DNA from: Sphingorhabdus sp. Alg231-15 | GTDB lineage: Bacteria; Pseudomonadota; Alphaproteobacteria; Sphingomonadales; Sphingomonadaceae | Direction: 5' to 3' | Length of the DNA stretch: 64,000 nucleotides | Assembly (NCBI RefSeq): GCF_900149705.1 | Contig: NZ_LT703001.1 | Coordinates: 2,722,001-2,786,000, forward strand | Shown here: positions 36,672 through 45,288 of the stretch, one piece after another | How positions within the stretch are numbered: the stretch's first letter is position 1 | Layout: each line of letters starts with the position of its first letter | The notes under the pieces: model-generated | Told to the model about the DNA's origin: nothing | Database searches by the model: none | What the model saw: the letters and a program-made list of their open reading frames with translations, nothing else | Made by a program: the position numbers and the translations under genes

Positions 36672-39197
36672 ATGTATCGCTTCAAAACAGCTCTTTCACT
36701 TTCAGCAGGATTTGCTGCTCTGGTGAGCTTCAACCCGGCTCTGGCCCAATCAGCTAACGATCAGGCTGCCAGCGAAGGCGATGATAGCAATGTCATTATC
36801 GTCACGGCCCGGCGACAGGATGAATTGCTGGCCGAGGTGCCTGCATCCATCACGGTGTTCACGGCCGAAACGCTTGAACGGACCGGTATCGAGCAGGCCG
36901 ATGAGTTTGTTCAACTCACCGCTGGGGTCACCATCGTCAGTGGCACCGCAGAGGCCGGTGATACCCAGATTAATATTCGCGGCATTAACGGCGCACGTGA
37001 CGCTGAAAGCTCGGTTGCTCTTGTGGTGGATGGCATCCTGAAAACCAATACTGCGCAACTCAATCAGGATCAGGGCACCTTGCGCCAGATCGAAATTCTG
37101 AAAGGTCCGCAAGGAGCGCTTTACGGTCGCAATGCGGCGGCCGGTGCGATTGTCATTCAAACCTTGAAACCAGGTGATGAATTGGAAGGCGGGGTTCGGT
37201 TGAGCGCAGCGGAAGACAATACCTACAAAGCATCCGCTTATGTCTCAGCGCCCATTGGGGACAGTGCAGGTGTTGTGCTTTCTGGCTCCTACAATACCAC
37301 AGACGGCTTTTACCGGAACAGCTTCCTTGATAACCGCAAAGTGGTTGATGATCAGGAGACTTGGTCGGTTGACGGACGCTTTGTTGCTGAACTCGGTCCT
37401 GACACGGAAGTGGATGTGAAAGCCCGCTATGCGGATCTCTCAGGCGCGTCGATCAATTTCAATGCCGCATTTCATCTGCCCAATTTCGCAGCGACTAACC
37501 CGGCCTTCTTTGAAGACGTGAACGATCACCCGTTCAACTATTATTCCAATATTCGTCCGACTAATGAACAGCAGACATTTGAAGCCTCTGTGAAACTCAC
37601 CCATGAGTTTGATTTTGCGACATTGACAGCTTGGGCGCTTTATGCCGATGTTGATCAGGCGCTGACCGCTGATGGTACGTCTGCTGATTTCGCACGATAT
37701 ACTTTCCCGGGTGCGACACAGGCTTCGATAGATGCCTCCAACAATTGCTTCGGTTCAACCGCAGCGCTGACAGGCTTTCCGGTCAATCAGCCCGGGTTTA
37801 TCGGCACGAGCCCGGTACCGTTTATATTTGATCCGGCCAATGGTTCGACATTTGGGCCTTATAGTCCGACAACTTGCGACGGCACCCAATTCCAGATTCG
37901 CGAACAGACCGATATCAGTGCCGAAGTCCGCCTGGCGTCCAATGGCGATGGCCCGCTCGGTTGGCAGATTGGCGGTTATTTCCTGAATATCGACCGCGAT
38001 GTTGGGGTCAGCCTGGGGGCAGATCTAGGGCAGGGCGTGATCCGCGAGCTGTTCAACGATCCCAATAGTGCCAATCCGACATCCCAACTATTCGCCGATA
38101 ACTTCAACACCAATGTTTATGCTGTATTTGGTTCACTGGACTACGAGGTTGCGGACAATTTCGACATCGGATTGGCCTTGCGCTATGACATTGAAGACCG
38201 TGAAGTCTCAAGTCAGGTTCCGCTGGCAACTGACCCGATTACAGGAACGCCAATCAACCCGGGCCAGGCTTTTGGCGCCATTCCTGACCAGTCGGAAACA
38301 TTCAAGCAGCTTCAGCCCAAATTGTCGCTGCGTTACGGGCTGACCGATGATATCAATTTCTATGCAAACTGGGGCATTGGATTTAAATCCGGTGGTTTCA
38401 ACAATCAGGGTTCAGCTGCAATTGTGGATCAGAATTTCAACCAGTTCATTGGCACAAATGTCCTGATCAACGATATCTTCCGCAAGGAAACATCCAGTGC
38501 GTTTGAAGCCGGTTTTAAAGGGTCAGTTGCCAATGGCCGAATTACCTTCGATCTGGCGGGCTATTATACCGATGTCGATGACATGCAGTTTTTCGAGTTC
38601 TTCGTCGGCGGTTTCGGTCTTTTGCGTGTGGTTTCCAATATCGATGAAGTCGAGCTATACGGTTTGGAATTCAACGCAAATGCCGAAATCGTGGAAGGCT
38701 GGGACATATTCGGTGCGGTTAACGTGACCGAGAGCGAGATCAAGGCCAATGCCTCGCGTCCCAATACCGTGGGCAACAAATCGCCTTACACCGCGGACTA
38801 TACGATAAATATCGGAACACAGGTTGTCGCACCGATTGCGAATGACTTTGATCTTGTCATGCGTGCGGATTATCGGATTACCGGTCCGACATGGTTCCAC
38901 TCGGTTCAGAATAATACCAGTCCAACCCTGTTTAGCGGGTTACTGCCTGGTTCTGCTCTGGCGCTACCAGCCTTTGTTGGTGATGCGGATTATTCAATAA
39001 CCGAACGGGAAGCTTTCGGTGTACTCGACCTGCGCTTTGGTCTTGAAGGAGACAACTGGAATATCACAGCATTTGCCGACAATCTGCTCAACCGCAAATA
39101 TCTCAACGAAGTTATTCCTGCGATCGAATTTGGCGGGTCATTCCTGTCACCGGGCAATCTGCGGCGCTTTGGAGTAGAAGTCGGGTATAAATTCTGA
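36672..39197 (+). CDS. TonB-dependent receptor
   Basis: 841 residues. The signal peptide probably ends at NPALAQ, a TonB-box-like VIIVTARR follows, then the plug (VPASITVFTAETLERTG, INIRGINGARD, LKGPQGALYGRNAAAGAI) and a 22-strand-type barrel ending GVEVGYKF. GGAAGGAAAAAC precedes the ATG. It imports an unknown substrate across the outer membrane; operon position after the racemase-like and SnoaL genes and before an isochorismatase-like gene ties it to module A. Confidence 0.9.
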   Translation: MYRFKTALSLSAGFAALVSFNPALAQSANDQAASEGDDSNVIIVTARRQDELLAEVPASITVFTAETLERTGIEQADEFVQLTAGVTIVSGTAEAGDTQINIRGINGARDAESSVALVVDGILKTNTAQLNQDQGTLRQIEILKGPQGALYGRNAAAGAIVIQTLKPGDELEGGVRLSAAEDNTYKASAYVSAPIGDSAGVVLSGSYNTTDGFYRNSFLDNRKVVDDQETWSVDGRFVAELGPDTEVDVKARYADLSGASINFNAAFHLPNFAATNPAFFEDVNDHPFNYYSNIRPTNEQQTFEASVKLTHEFDFATLTAWALYADVDQALTADGTSADFARYTFPGATQASIDASNNCFGSTAALTGFPVNQPGFIGTSPVPFIFDPANGSTFGPYSPTTCDGTQFQIREQTDISAEVRLASNGDGPLGWQIGGYFLNIDRDVGVSLGADLGQGVIRELFNDPNSANPTSQLFADNFNTNVYAVFGSLDYEVADNFDIGLALRYDIEDREVSSQVPLATDPITGTPINPGQAFGAIPDQSETFKQLQPKLSLRYGLTDDINFYANWGIGFKSGGFNNQGSAAIVDQNFNQFIGTNVLINDIFRKETSSAFEAGFKGSVANGRITFDLAGYYTDVDDMQFFEFFVGGFGLLRVVSNIDEVELYGLEFNANAEIVEGWDIFGAVNVTESEIKANASRPNTVGNKSPYTADYTINIGTQVVAPIANDFDLVMRADYRITGPTWFHSVQNNTSPTLFSGLLPGSALALPAFVGDADYSITEREAFGVLDLRFGLEGDNWNITAFADNLLNRKYLNEVIPAIEFGGSFLSPGNLRRFGVEVGYKF

Positions 39198-39200
39198 TCG

Positions 39201-39830
39201 ATGACGGATGGTCCGGCGGATAATTACGGGGGGGTCTTCGACGGATCAATGGGATTTGGTGCAAAACCTGCACTGATACTCATTGATTTCGTCGAAGCCT
39301 ATTTTGATCCGTCCTGCGCGCTTTACGCTGGGGTTGAGGATGCACTGCAAAACGCATTGAAACTCCGTAATGCGGCGCGTCATGCGGGCCTCCTGATTAT
39401 CTATACCAATGTAAGCTATACCCAATCGATGATTGATGGTGGTCGGTTTGCGCAGAAAGTCCCACCGCTAGAGAATTTTGTTGCTGGTCATCCAATGGGC
39501 GCCTGGCCCAGCGGGCTGGAGCCCTCGGACGATGAATTGGTGATCACCAAACATTATCCCAGTGCATTTTTCGGCACATCGCTGGCGTCGACGCTCACAG
39601 CCAACGGCAATGACAGCCTGATCATTACCGGCCTGTCGACCAGCGGCTGTGTGCGGGCAAGCTGCGTCGATTGTTGTTCGCACGGCTTCATTCCGATCAT
39701 CGCCGAGGATGCGGTGGGCGATCGGCATGAGGCTCCCCACAAAGCCAATTTGTTTGATATGCAGGCGAAATATGCGGATGTCATGCCGAGTGCAAAAATC
39801 ATCGAATATCTGGACCAGGTGAGGCTCTGA
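39201..39830 (+). CDS. Isochorismatase-family cysteine amidohydrolase
   Basis: 209 residues with the full triad: D29 (ALILIDFVEAYF), K117 (VITKHYPS) and C150 (GLSTSGCVRAS). The cis-peptide region GLSTSGC matches N-carbamoylsarcosine amidase and maleamate amidohydrolase (NicF) rather than isochorismatase proper. It probably hydrolyses a half-amide or N-carbamoyl compound. It starts 3 nt after the receptor stop. A second family member lies at 48624-49304. Confidence 0.85.
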   Translation: MTDGPADNYGGVFDGSMGFGAKPALILIDFVEAYFDPSCALYAGVEDALQNALKLRNAARHAGLLIIYTNVSYTQSMIDGGRFAQKVPPLENFVAGHPMGAWPSGLEPSDDELVITKHYPSAFFGTSLASTLTANGNDSLIITGLSTSGCVRASCVDCCSHGFIPIIAEDAVGDRHEAPHKANLFDMQAKYADVMPSAKIIEYLDQVRL

Positions 39831-39875
39831 TCACTCACGCGACAGATTTTGGAAGCAGAACAATCGATCCGCCCA

Positions 39876-40820
39876 CTAGGTGGCTGTTTGCATGCCAGCC
39901 ATTCTAATCTTAAGCGCTGGATCGACTGGATCGGTCCAATCCTGCTTCGCTGCCCACTCTGCCAGTGGTGTCGGCCGGGTTTTGAAAAATTTTGCCATTT
40001 CATCGATATCAGCAATGAGCGGCGATATCGGTTGCTCATTGTAAAAGCTGTAGAAGCTCGCCATGCCGCTATAAATGGATTTGGGTTCGACCGTCGCTGA
40101 ACCGGTAACCAACAAGCTCATGGCGGACGCAAACTCATCCGGTGACATGCTTTTAAAGGTGACTGGTTTGTCAGCCACTTCGCTGAGAATCTCGGCAACC
40201 TCATCGCCGATCAAGGCTTGTGGTCCGCCAATAGCATAACGCCCGCTGGACAGATCATCATTTTGCAGGGCTTCGACCATGAAGGCGGCGACGTCATCGA
40301 GGCAGATCCATGAAATCTTCAAGTCCGGTTTCGCCGGATAAGCAAATATTGAACTATTGACGATCGAGGGTTTGTTCCAACTGCGGATCATGTTGTCCAT
40401 GAAGACCTTAGTTTCAAAAATCGCATATTCCACACCGCTATCGATAATCGCTTGTTCAATCGCCCGGCGTCCATCATGGGCCGGGTTGCCATTGTCTTCA
40501 TCAGCGACATAACAGCTTGTGTTGAAAACAATTTTCCGGACGCTGCTATCCTTGACGGCAGCTGCGACGTTGCGGCCCAACTGGGCGGCCTTTTTCAGGT
40601 CAAAGACGAAGGGCAGATGCATGGCAATGGCATCCATGTCCTGTGCTGCGGCGATCAAGGACTGCTTGTCATACAGATCGGCAGATACGGTTTGGACATC
40701 AGCAAATGATGTGTTGGCAAGTGCTGCCGGGTTACGCAATGCTGCAACAGGATGCATGCCCGCTTCCAACAGTCGCTGGAGCAATGGATGTCCTTGGTCG
40801 CCAGTCGCGCCGATGGTCAA
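39876..40820 (-). CDS. NmrA-like NAD(P)-binding protein
   Basis: About 314 residues with an atypical-SDR nucleotide motif TIGATGDQGHPLL and later FETKVFMDNMIRSW, as in NmrA/HSCARG-like or quinone-reductase proteins. The only ordinary start codon is TTG at 40820, but that would cut the first beta strand. An AUC at 40827-40829 would restore the strand (IKILTIGATG) and sits about 7 nt after GAGGA, so it may be the true start. It follows the flavoprotein gene by about 35-44 nt. Enzyme or redox sensor, undecided. Confidence 0.7.
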   Translation of the reverse strand: MTIGATGDQGHPLLQRLLEAGMHPVAALRNPAALANTSFADVQTVSADLYDKQSLIAAAQDMDAIAMHLPFVFDLKKAAQLGRNVAAAVKDSSVRKIVFNTSCYVADEDNGNPAHDGRRAIEQAIIDSGVEYAIFETKVFMDNMIRSWNKPSIVNSSIFAYPAKPDLKISWICLDDVAAFMVEALQNDDLSSGRYAIGGPQALIGDEVAEILSEVADKPVTFKSMSPDEFASAMSLLVTGSATVEPKSIYSGMASFYSFYNEQPISPLIADIDEMAKFFKTRPTPLAEWAAKQDWTDPVDPALKIRMAGMQTAT

Positions 40821-40864
40821 TATCTTGATAGTCCTATCCTCTTCTTAGGTATCTTTGATTTCGT

Positions 40865-42484
40865 TCAGATGTTGGAACGCCGCGCTGCTGCACGCCCGGC
40901 TATATATCCAAAGGTCAGCGCCGGACCGAGTGTTCCGCCAGCCCCTGCGTAAATGCCGCCAGTCGGACAGCTGATCACATTGCCCGCGCCGAACAGCCCA
41001 GGGATCGGTTCTCCGTTATGATCGAGTATTTGCGCTGATCCGTCAGTTCTTGCCCCGCCATTGGTGCCCAGTGTTCCCATGCGGATTTCCACTGCATAAA
41101 ATGGGCCGGTGGTAATTGGACCTAATGTCGCGGACGCTCCTTCCCTCGAGCGGTCGCCATAGAACCGGTCATAGTCACTTTCACCGCGACCAAAATCGGG
41201 ATCATGGCCCTTAATGGCGTGGGCGTTGAATCTGGTGACGGTTTGCTCCAGCTCCACGCTGTCCACACCGATTTTTTCTGCGAGGTCTTGCACAGTTTCG
41301 GCGCTTGCGATCCAATCCGGCACGGGGTCACCCGGCATGACCGAGGCGATTGGATAGCGGGACAGATATTGCTGATCAAAAATCAGATATGCCGGTAAAT
41401 TGGGGCGTGAGTAAGTTGCAGGATCGAACTGATGGAAAGCACCAGCCAAAGCGGAATAGTTATTGGCCTCATTGCAAAAACGTTGGCCGGAACGGTTGAC
41501 CAGGATCGTGTGCGGTAAGGTGCGTTCAATCAGTACCGGCATCGCACGCTGCTCCCCTCCTTCCCATTTCGCCTCGGGCATGGAGAGGGTGGGCATCCAC
41601 CATGCGCTGGTCATATTTCCGAGACTTGCTCCGGCAGCCATCGCCATTTTCAGACCATCACCCTGGTTTCCCGGCGGAGAAGCGGGGGCGTCCAAGGGTC
41701 CGCGGAGAAAAGCCTGTCTCAGTTCTTCATTCCATTCGAAGCCGCCAGTGGCGATAATCACACCCTGTTGTGCATGGATGGTGATCTCTTCATCATTCTG
41801 ATGCACAGTTGCTCCGGTTACCCGGCCATTCTCGACAATCAGACGGTAACCACCAACATCGAGCAACGGTTCGATATTCCGGTCGAGGCACGCTTTTAGC
41901 AAGCGTCCAATCAAAGCTTGACCCCAGCCACGCAGATCGCCGGATTCGCGGCGCGCCATCTCGGCAGGATCGACTTGGCCTGTGCCGCCCCCCAGCGGCG
42001 TTTCGCGCAGCATCATGCGGGGGGCGGGCCCATGTTCAAAAATCTTGCTTGCCCAATCACCAAGCGCTGAAAAATCGAACAGGTCATTGTCGAGTGCGCG
42101 GCCGCCATCTGGTTTGGCTCCGGGCCGATCAAGATAATAGTCAGGATAGCCTTCGAGCAGGCTCAGGCGGGCAGCATCGAGGTCTTCAAGAAAAGCAAGT
42201 GCGCTGGGGCCTTCTTTGACAAAAGCGGATAAGGTGGCGTCATCAATATCACCTTGGTCCAGGGAACGGAAATAGGCGAGCGCATCTGCCGAGCTGTCTT
42301 CAATGCCGTGAACGCGCATTTGCCGGTTGCCTGGTATCCAGACGATTCCGCCGGATATAGCGGCTGTGCCGCCCAGCTTCGGCTGCTTTTCGATGATCGT
42401 GACGCTGGCACCTGATTCATGAGCAGCCAGCGCTGCACTCAATCCTGCCGCGCCTGCGCCGATGATGAGGACATCCGTGGTCAT
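40865..42484 (-). CDS. FAD-dependent oxidoreductase, 3-ketosteroid-dehydrogenase / fumarate-reductase-like
   Basis: 539 residues. FAD motif VLIIGAGAAGLSAALAAHESG starts at residue 5, and the C-terminal second FAD contact is FGAGNVISCPTGGIYAGAGG. The middle RFCNEANNY segment is also typical of KstD / flavocytochrome-c flavoprotein relatives. It should introduce or saturate a C=C bond next to a carbonyl. It lies 85 nt after the CoA transferase stop, with a small hairpin between, so it may be part of the same leftward operon. GGGGAGA precedes the ATG. Confidence 0.82.
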   Translation of the reverse strand: MTTDVLIIGAGAAGLSAALAAHESGASVTIIEKQPKLGGTAAISGGIVWIPGNRQMRVHGIEDSSADALAYFRSLDQGDIDDATLSAFVKEGPSALAFLEDLDAARLSLLEGYPDYYLDRPGAKPDGGRALDNDLFDFSALGDWASKIFEHGPAPRMMLRETPLGGGTGQVDPAEMARRESGDLRGWGQALIGRLLKACLDRNIEPLLDVGGYRLIVENGRVTGATVHQNDEEITIHAQQGVIIATGGFEWNEELRQAFLRGPLDAPASPPGNQGDGLKMAMAAGASLGNMTSAWWMPTLSMPEAKWEGGEQRAMPVLIERTLPHTILVNRSGQRFCNEANNYSALAGAFHQFDPATYSRPNLPAYLIFDQQYLSRYPIASVMPGDPVPDWIASAETVQDLAEKIGVDSVELEQTVTRFNAHAIKGHDPDFGRGESDYDRFYGDRSREGASATLGPITTGPFYAVEIRMGTLGTNGGARTDGSAQILDHNGEPIPGLFGAGNVISCPTGGIYAGAGGTLGPALTFGYIAGRAAARRSNI

Positions 42485-42524
42485 CGTTCTTTTTCTCCCC
42501 TGTTGAAGGAGAAGATAAGGGAGA

Positions 42525-42541
42525 TGGCCCCGATCGGGCCA
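42525..42541 (-). other. Small hairpin between CoA-transferase and flavoprotein genes
   Basis: TGGCCC (42525-42530) and GGGCCA (42536-42541) form a 6-bp stem with a 5-base loop in the 85-bp gap. No T-run follows on the transcribed strand, so it is more likely an mRNA feature than a terminator. Confidence 0.35.
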
Positions 42542-42569
42542 CTGTTAGTTTTGATCTAAGATTGTTGTG

Positions 42570-43745
42570 CTATTCGACGGTACCTGCGTCTCTTAGTGCA
42601 CGTATCTCTTCGGTGCCCAACCCGAGTTCAGTCAAAATGCTATCGCTATGCTCTCCGACATCCGAAAGGCTGGCGGGAGAAGATGGCCGAGATCCGCTCA
42701 TTTCGATAGGAAGCGATGGCAGCTTGGTTTGCCCGCCACTAGCGAGCGTTACAGGTTCCAGTCCACCGCTTGCATTGAGGTGCGGATCGTCAAACATATC
42801 TTCAGGACGCGCGATCGGTGCAAATGGCAGGCCTGTGCCCTCGAGTTTTGCTATTAGTTCATCGCGGCTAAAGCCAGCGATAAGATCGCGAATCTCGGGC
42901 ATAATCCGGTCGCGTGCGGCCACACGGTTGTTATTTTCACGGATGCTTTCATCGGCCCACAGATGATCTAGCCCGAACAGCCTGCAGAATTTTTCCCATA
43001 ATGCATCAGTGACCACGCCGATGAAGATCGGTTCGTCCTTGGTCTGAAACACATCATAAATCGCCCAGGCGGAAATCCGTGCAGGCATCGGATCAGCCGC
43101 TTTGCCGGTCACGGCCAGTTGCGCCATATGCTGTCCGATCAAGTAGACGGTTGTTTCAAAGAGTGAGCTTTGAACCTTCTGTCCCTTGCCGGTGCGATGG
43201 CGTTCTTCGACCGCTGCCAGTATCGCGATTACCCCGAACATCCCGCCGGTTACGTCGATGACACTGGACCCTGCACGTAGCGGTTGTCCGGGTGGTCCGG
43301 TCATATAGGCGAGGCCGCCCATCATTTGAGCCACCTCATCAAGGGCAGTGCGATTTTCATAAGGGCCTGGGAGGAAGCCTTTTTCCGAGGCGTAGATGAG
43401 CCGCTCATTGGTTCTGGAGAGTTCCTCATAACCAAGACCCAACCGGTCCATCGCACCCGGCCGGTAGTTTTCCACCAGAATATCCGCGCTTTCGACTAGC
43501 TGCTTTGCGATACCAAGCCCGTCCGGATCTTTCAGGTTGAGCGATATGCTTTTCTTATGCCTGTTATACATTGGGAAATAGCCAGAACCGGAGCCTACCA
43601 GATTGCGGGTCCGGTCGCCCCCAATAGGTTCGATCCGGGTCACTTTTGCTCCGAGGGATGCCAGGATCGCGCCAACCGCTGGTCCCATTACCATATGGGT
43701 AAACTCAATGACCTTAAGGCCGGCTAATGGTGTGGGAGCGCTCAT
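42570..43745 (-). CDS. Family III CoA transferase (CaiB/BaiF), second copy
   Basis: 391 residues: LKVIEFTHMVMGPAVGAIL, KVTRIEPIGGDRTRN, RHKKSISLNLKDPDG and the probable catalytic Asp in AGSSVIDVTGG. It overlaps the upstream lyase by 4 nt and is translated with LeuC/LeuD-like and lyase genes. In that setting an R-citramalate (or related hydroxydiacid) CoA transferase is the best guess. Clearly a separate paralogue from the copy at 33081. Confidence 0.87.
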   Translation of the reverse strand: MSAPTPLAGLKVIEFTHMVMGPAVGAILASLGAKVTRIEPIGGDRTRNLVGSGSGYFPMYNRHKKSISLNLKDPDGLGIAKQLVESADILVENYRPGAMDRLGLGYEELSRTNERLIYASEKGFLPGPYENRTALDEVAQMMGGLAYMTGPPGQPLRAGSSVIDVTGGMFGVIAILAAVEERHRTGKGQKVQSSLFETTVYLIGQHMAQLAVTGKAADPMPARISAWAIYDVFQTKDEPIFIGVVTDALWEKFCRLFGLDHLWADESIRENNNRVAARDRIMPEIRDLIAGFSRDELIAKLEGTGLPFAPIARPEDMFDDPHLNASGGLEPVTLASGGQTKLPSLPIEMSGSRPSSPASLSDVGEHSDSILTELGLGTEEIRALRDAGTVE

Positions 43746-44674
43746 GCTGCCGCGCTCTCAAAGCCCAGCGGGAGACCGGCGTCCGGCGTGAAGCCATAAA
43801 GCGGTTCGCCAGGCAGGGCCTCTGCAATGATATCTCTTACTTTCAATAACTTATCGAGATTGATTCCCGTATCAAGGCCCATTGCTTCAAGCATGAAAAC
43901 CAGATCCTCCGTGACAATATTGCCCGACGCGCCAGGTGCGAACGGACAACCGCCCAAGCCGCCCAGGGAAGCATCAAAGGTGGTAATGCCCTCTGCCAGG
44001 CCGGCCATGACGTTGGCGAGGCCGAGGCCGCGGGTATTGTGCAAATGCAGTGTGTTGAGCTTGTCGCTGCCGATCGTTGCCTTGATCTGCCGCACCATGC
44101 GCGTGACTTGTGCTGGATTGGCATAGCCAGTGGTATCGGAGAGGCCGACCTCGGCAACACCGGCCTCCATGGCTGCTTCTGCAAGCCGTGCAACTTGGTC
44201 TTCGCTTACAGTTCCTTCCAACGTGCAGCCAAAAGCCGTGGAAAGGCCCACTTCAAAATGAGGGCGCTGTCCATCCGGCTGGGCGGCGACCAGCTCCGCA
44301 ATAGCCTTGATCTCGGCGAGCATTGCTCGATGATCCTTACGCACATTCTTGATGCTATGAGTTTCGGACATGGAAAATGGGATCGACATTTTGTCGACAC
44401 CAACGGCGATGGCTCGTTCTGCGCCTTTCAGGTTCGGGATCAGCGTGACGACATCAAGGTCAGGGAGCGTCTTGGCATAGGCGACAATCTCCGCCGTATC
44501 CGCCATTTGAGGGAGCAGCGCAGGCGGTACGAAGCTGCCCACTTCAATCTCGCTGACACCGGCGTCTGCTTCCGCCTTGATCCAGGCCTTTTTGGCTTCG
44601 GTCGGCATAACAGCATCCACGCTTTGTAAGCCGTCGCGCGGTCCCACTTCGCTGATTGTTACGGAAGTTGTCAT
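43742..44674 (-). CDS. HMG-CoA-lyase-like enzyme (second copy), candidate citramalyl-CoA lyase
   Basis: 310 residues from the ATG at 44674 (AGGAG 7 nt upstream; overlaps the LeuD-like stop as ATGA). DRE-TIM motifs are ISEVGPRDGLQ, LHLHNTRGLGLANV with the metal His pair, and LGGCPFAPGASGN. HMG-CoA lyase relatives also act as R-citramalyl-CoA lyases, giving acetyl-CoA and pyruvate. Neighbouring hydratase subunits and CoA transferase make that reaction plausible; substrate choice is inferred from context only. Confidence 0.84.
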   Translation of the reverse strand: MTTSVTISEVGPRDGLQSVDAVMPTEAKKAWIKAEADAGVSEIEVGSFVPPALLPQMADTAEIVAYAKTLPDLDVVTLIPNLKGAERAIAVGVDKMSIPFSMSETHSIKNVRKDHRAMLAEIKAIAELVAAQPDGQRPHFEVGLSTAFGCTLEGTVSEDQVARLAEAAMEAGVAEVGLSDTTGYANPAQVTRMVRQIKATIGSDKLNTLHLHNTRGLGLANVMAGLAEGITTFDASLGGLGGCPFAPGASGNIVTEDLVFMLEAMGLDTGINLDKLLKVRDIIAEALPGEPLYGFTPDAGLPLGFESAAA

Positions 44675-45288
44675 TGATTGGCTCCTAGGTAAATCCATGG
44701 TCGCTTTGCACGGTCAGCCGCTTGCCAACTGGCAATGTCCTCGGCCATTTTTAAACTGAGGTCGATCGCGTCCAGCCCCTCCAGCAACATTGCCTTGGCT
44801 TCGTCGTCAATCGGGAAGGACCAGCTCTGTTCATTGTCGATGCTGATCTTCTGCGTTGGCAAGTCGATGGTAACGGTACGGTCGGCTTTTGCCATCATCG
44901 CAATGGCATCCGCATTAATCACGGCTGGCAATATGCCGTTGCGGACACAATTGCCCGCAAAAATCGGAGCGAAACTTGGGGCGATGACCGCGCGAAATCC
45001 ATATTCCGCCAAAGCCCAGACGGCATGCTCGCGGCTCGACCCACAACCGAAATTTGCGCCGCCAAGGATGATCTGGCTGTTTGCATAGTCGGGATCATTC
45101 AGAACGAAAGTGGCGTCGGCTTCGCGACCGCCGATGCTTGTATAGCGCCATCCAGCAAACAGACCATCAGCAAGACCTGTCTTGCCGGTGCTTTTCATCT
45201 CTCGTGAGGGGATGATCTGGTCCGTGTCGATATTATCGCGCATCAGCGGCATCGCCAGCGAGGTAAGGGAGGTGAACGGTTCTGCCAT
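44671..45288 (-). CDS. LeuD-like small subunit of an aconitase-family hydro-lyase
   Basis: 205 residues with DNIDTDQIIPSREM, the swivel-domain signature, and GGANFGCGSSREHAVWAL, which carries the substrate-binding Ser/Arg loop. It would pair with the LeuC-like protein as isopropylmalate isomerase, citraconate hydratase or dimethylmaleate hydratase. ATG at 45288 shares a base with the LeuC-like stop (TGATG); a GTG at 45291 is an alternative. Absence of leuA/leuB and presence of CoA transferase and lyase argue for a catabolic role. Confidence 0.85.
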   Translation of the reverse strand: MAEPFTSLTSLAMPLMRDNIDTDQIIPSREMKSTGKTGLADGLFAGWRYTSIGGREADATFVLNDPDYANSQIILGGANFGCGSSREHAVWALAEYGFRAVIAPSFAPIFAGNCVRNGILPAVINADAIAMMAKADRTVTIDLPTQKISIDNEQSWSFPIDDEAKAMLLEGLDAIDLSLKMAEDIASWQAADRAKRPWIYLGANQ

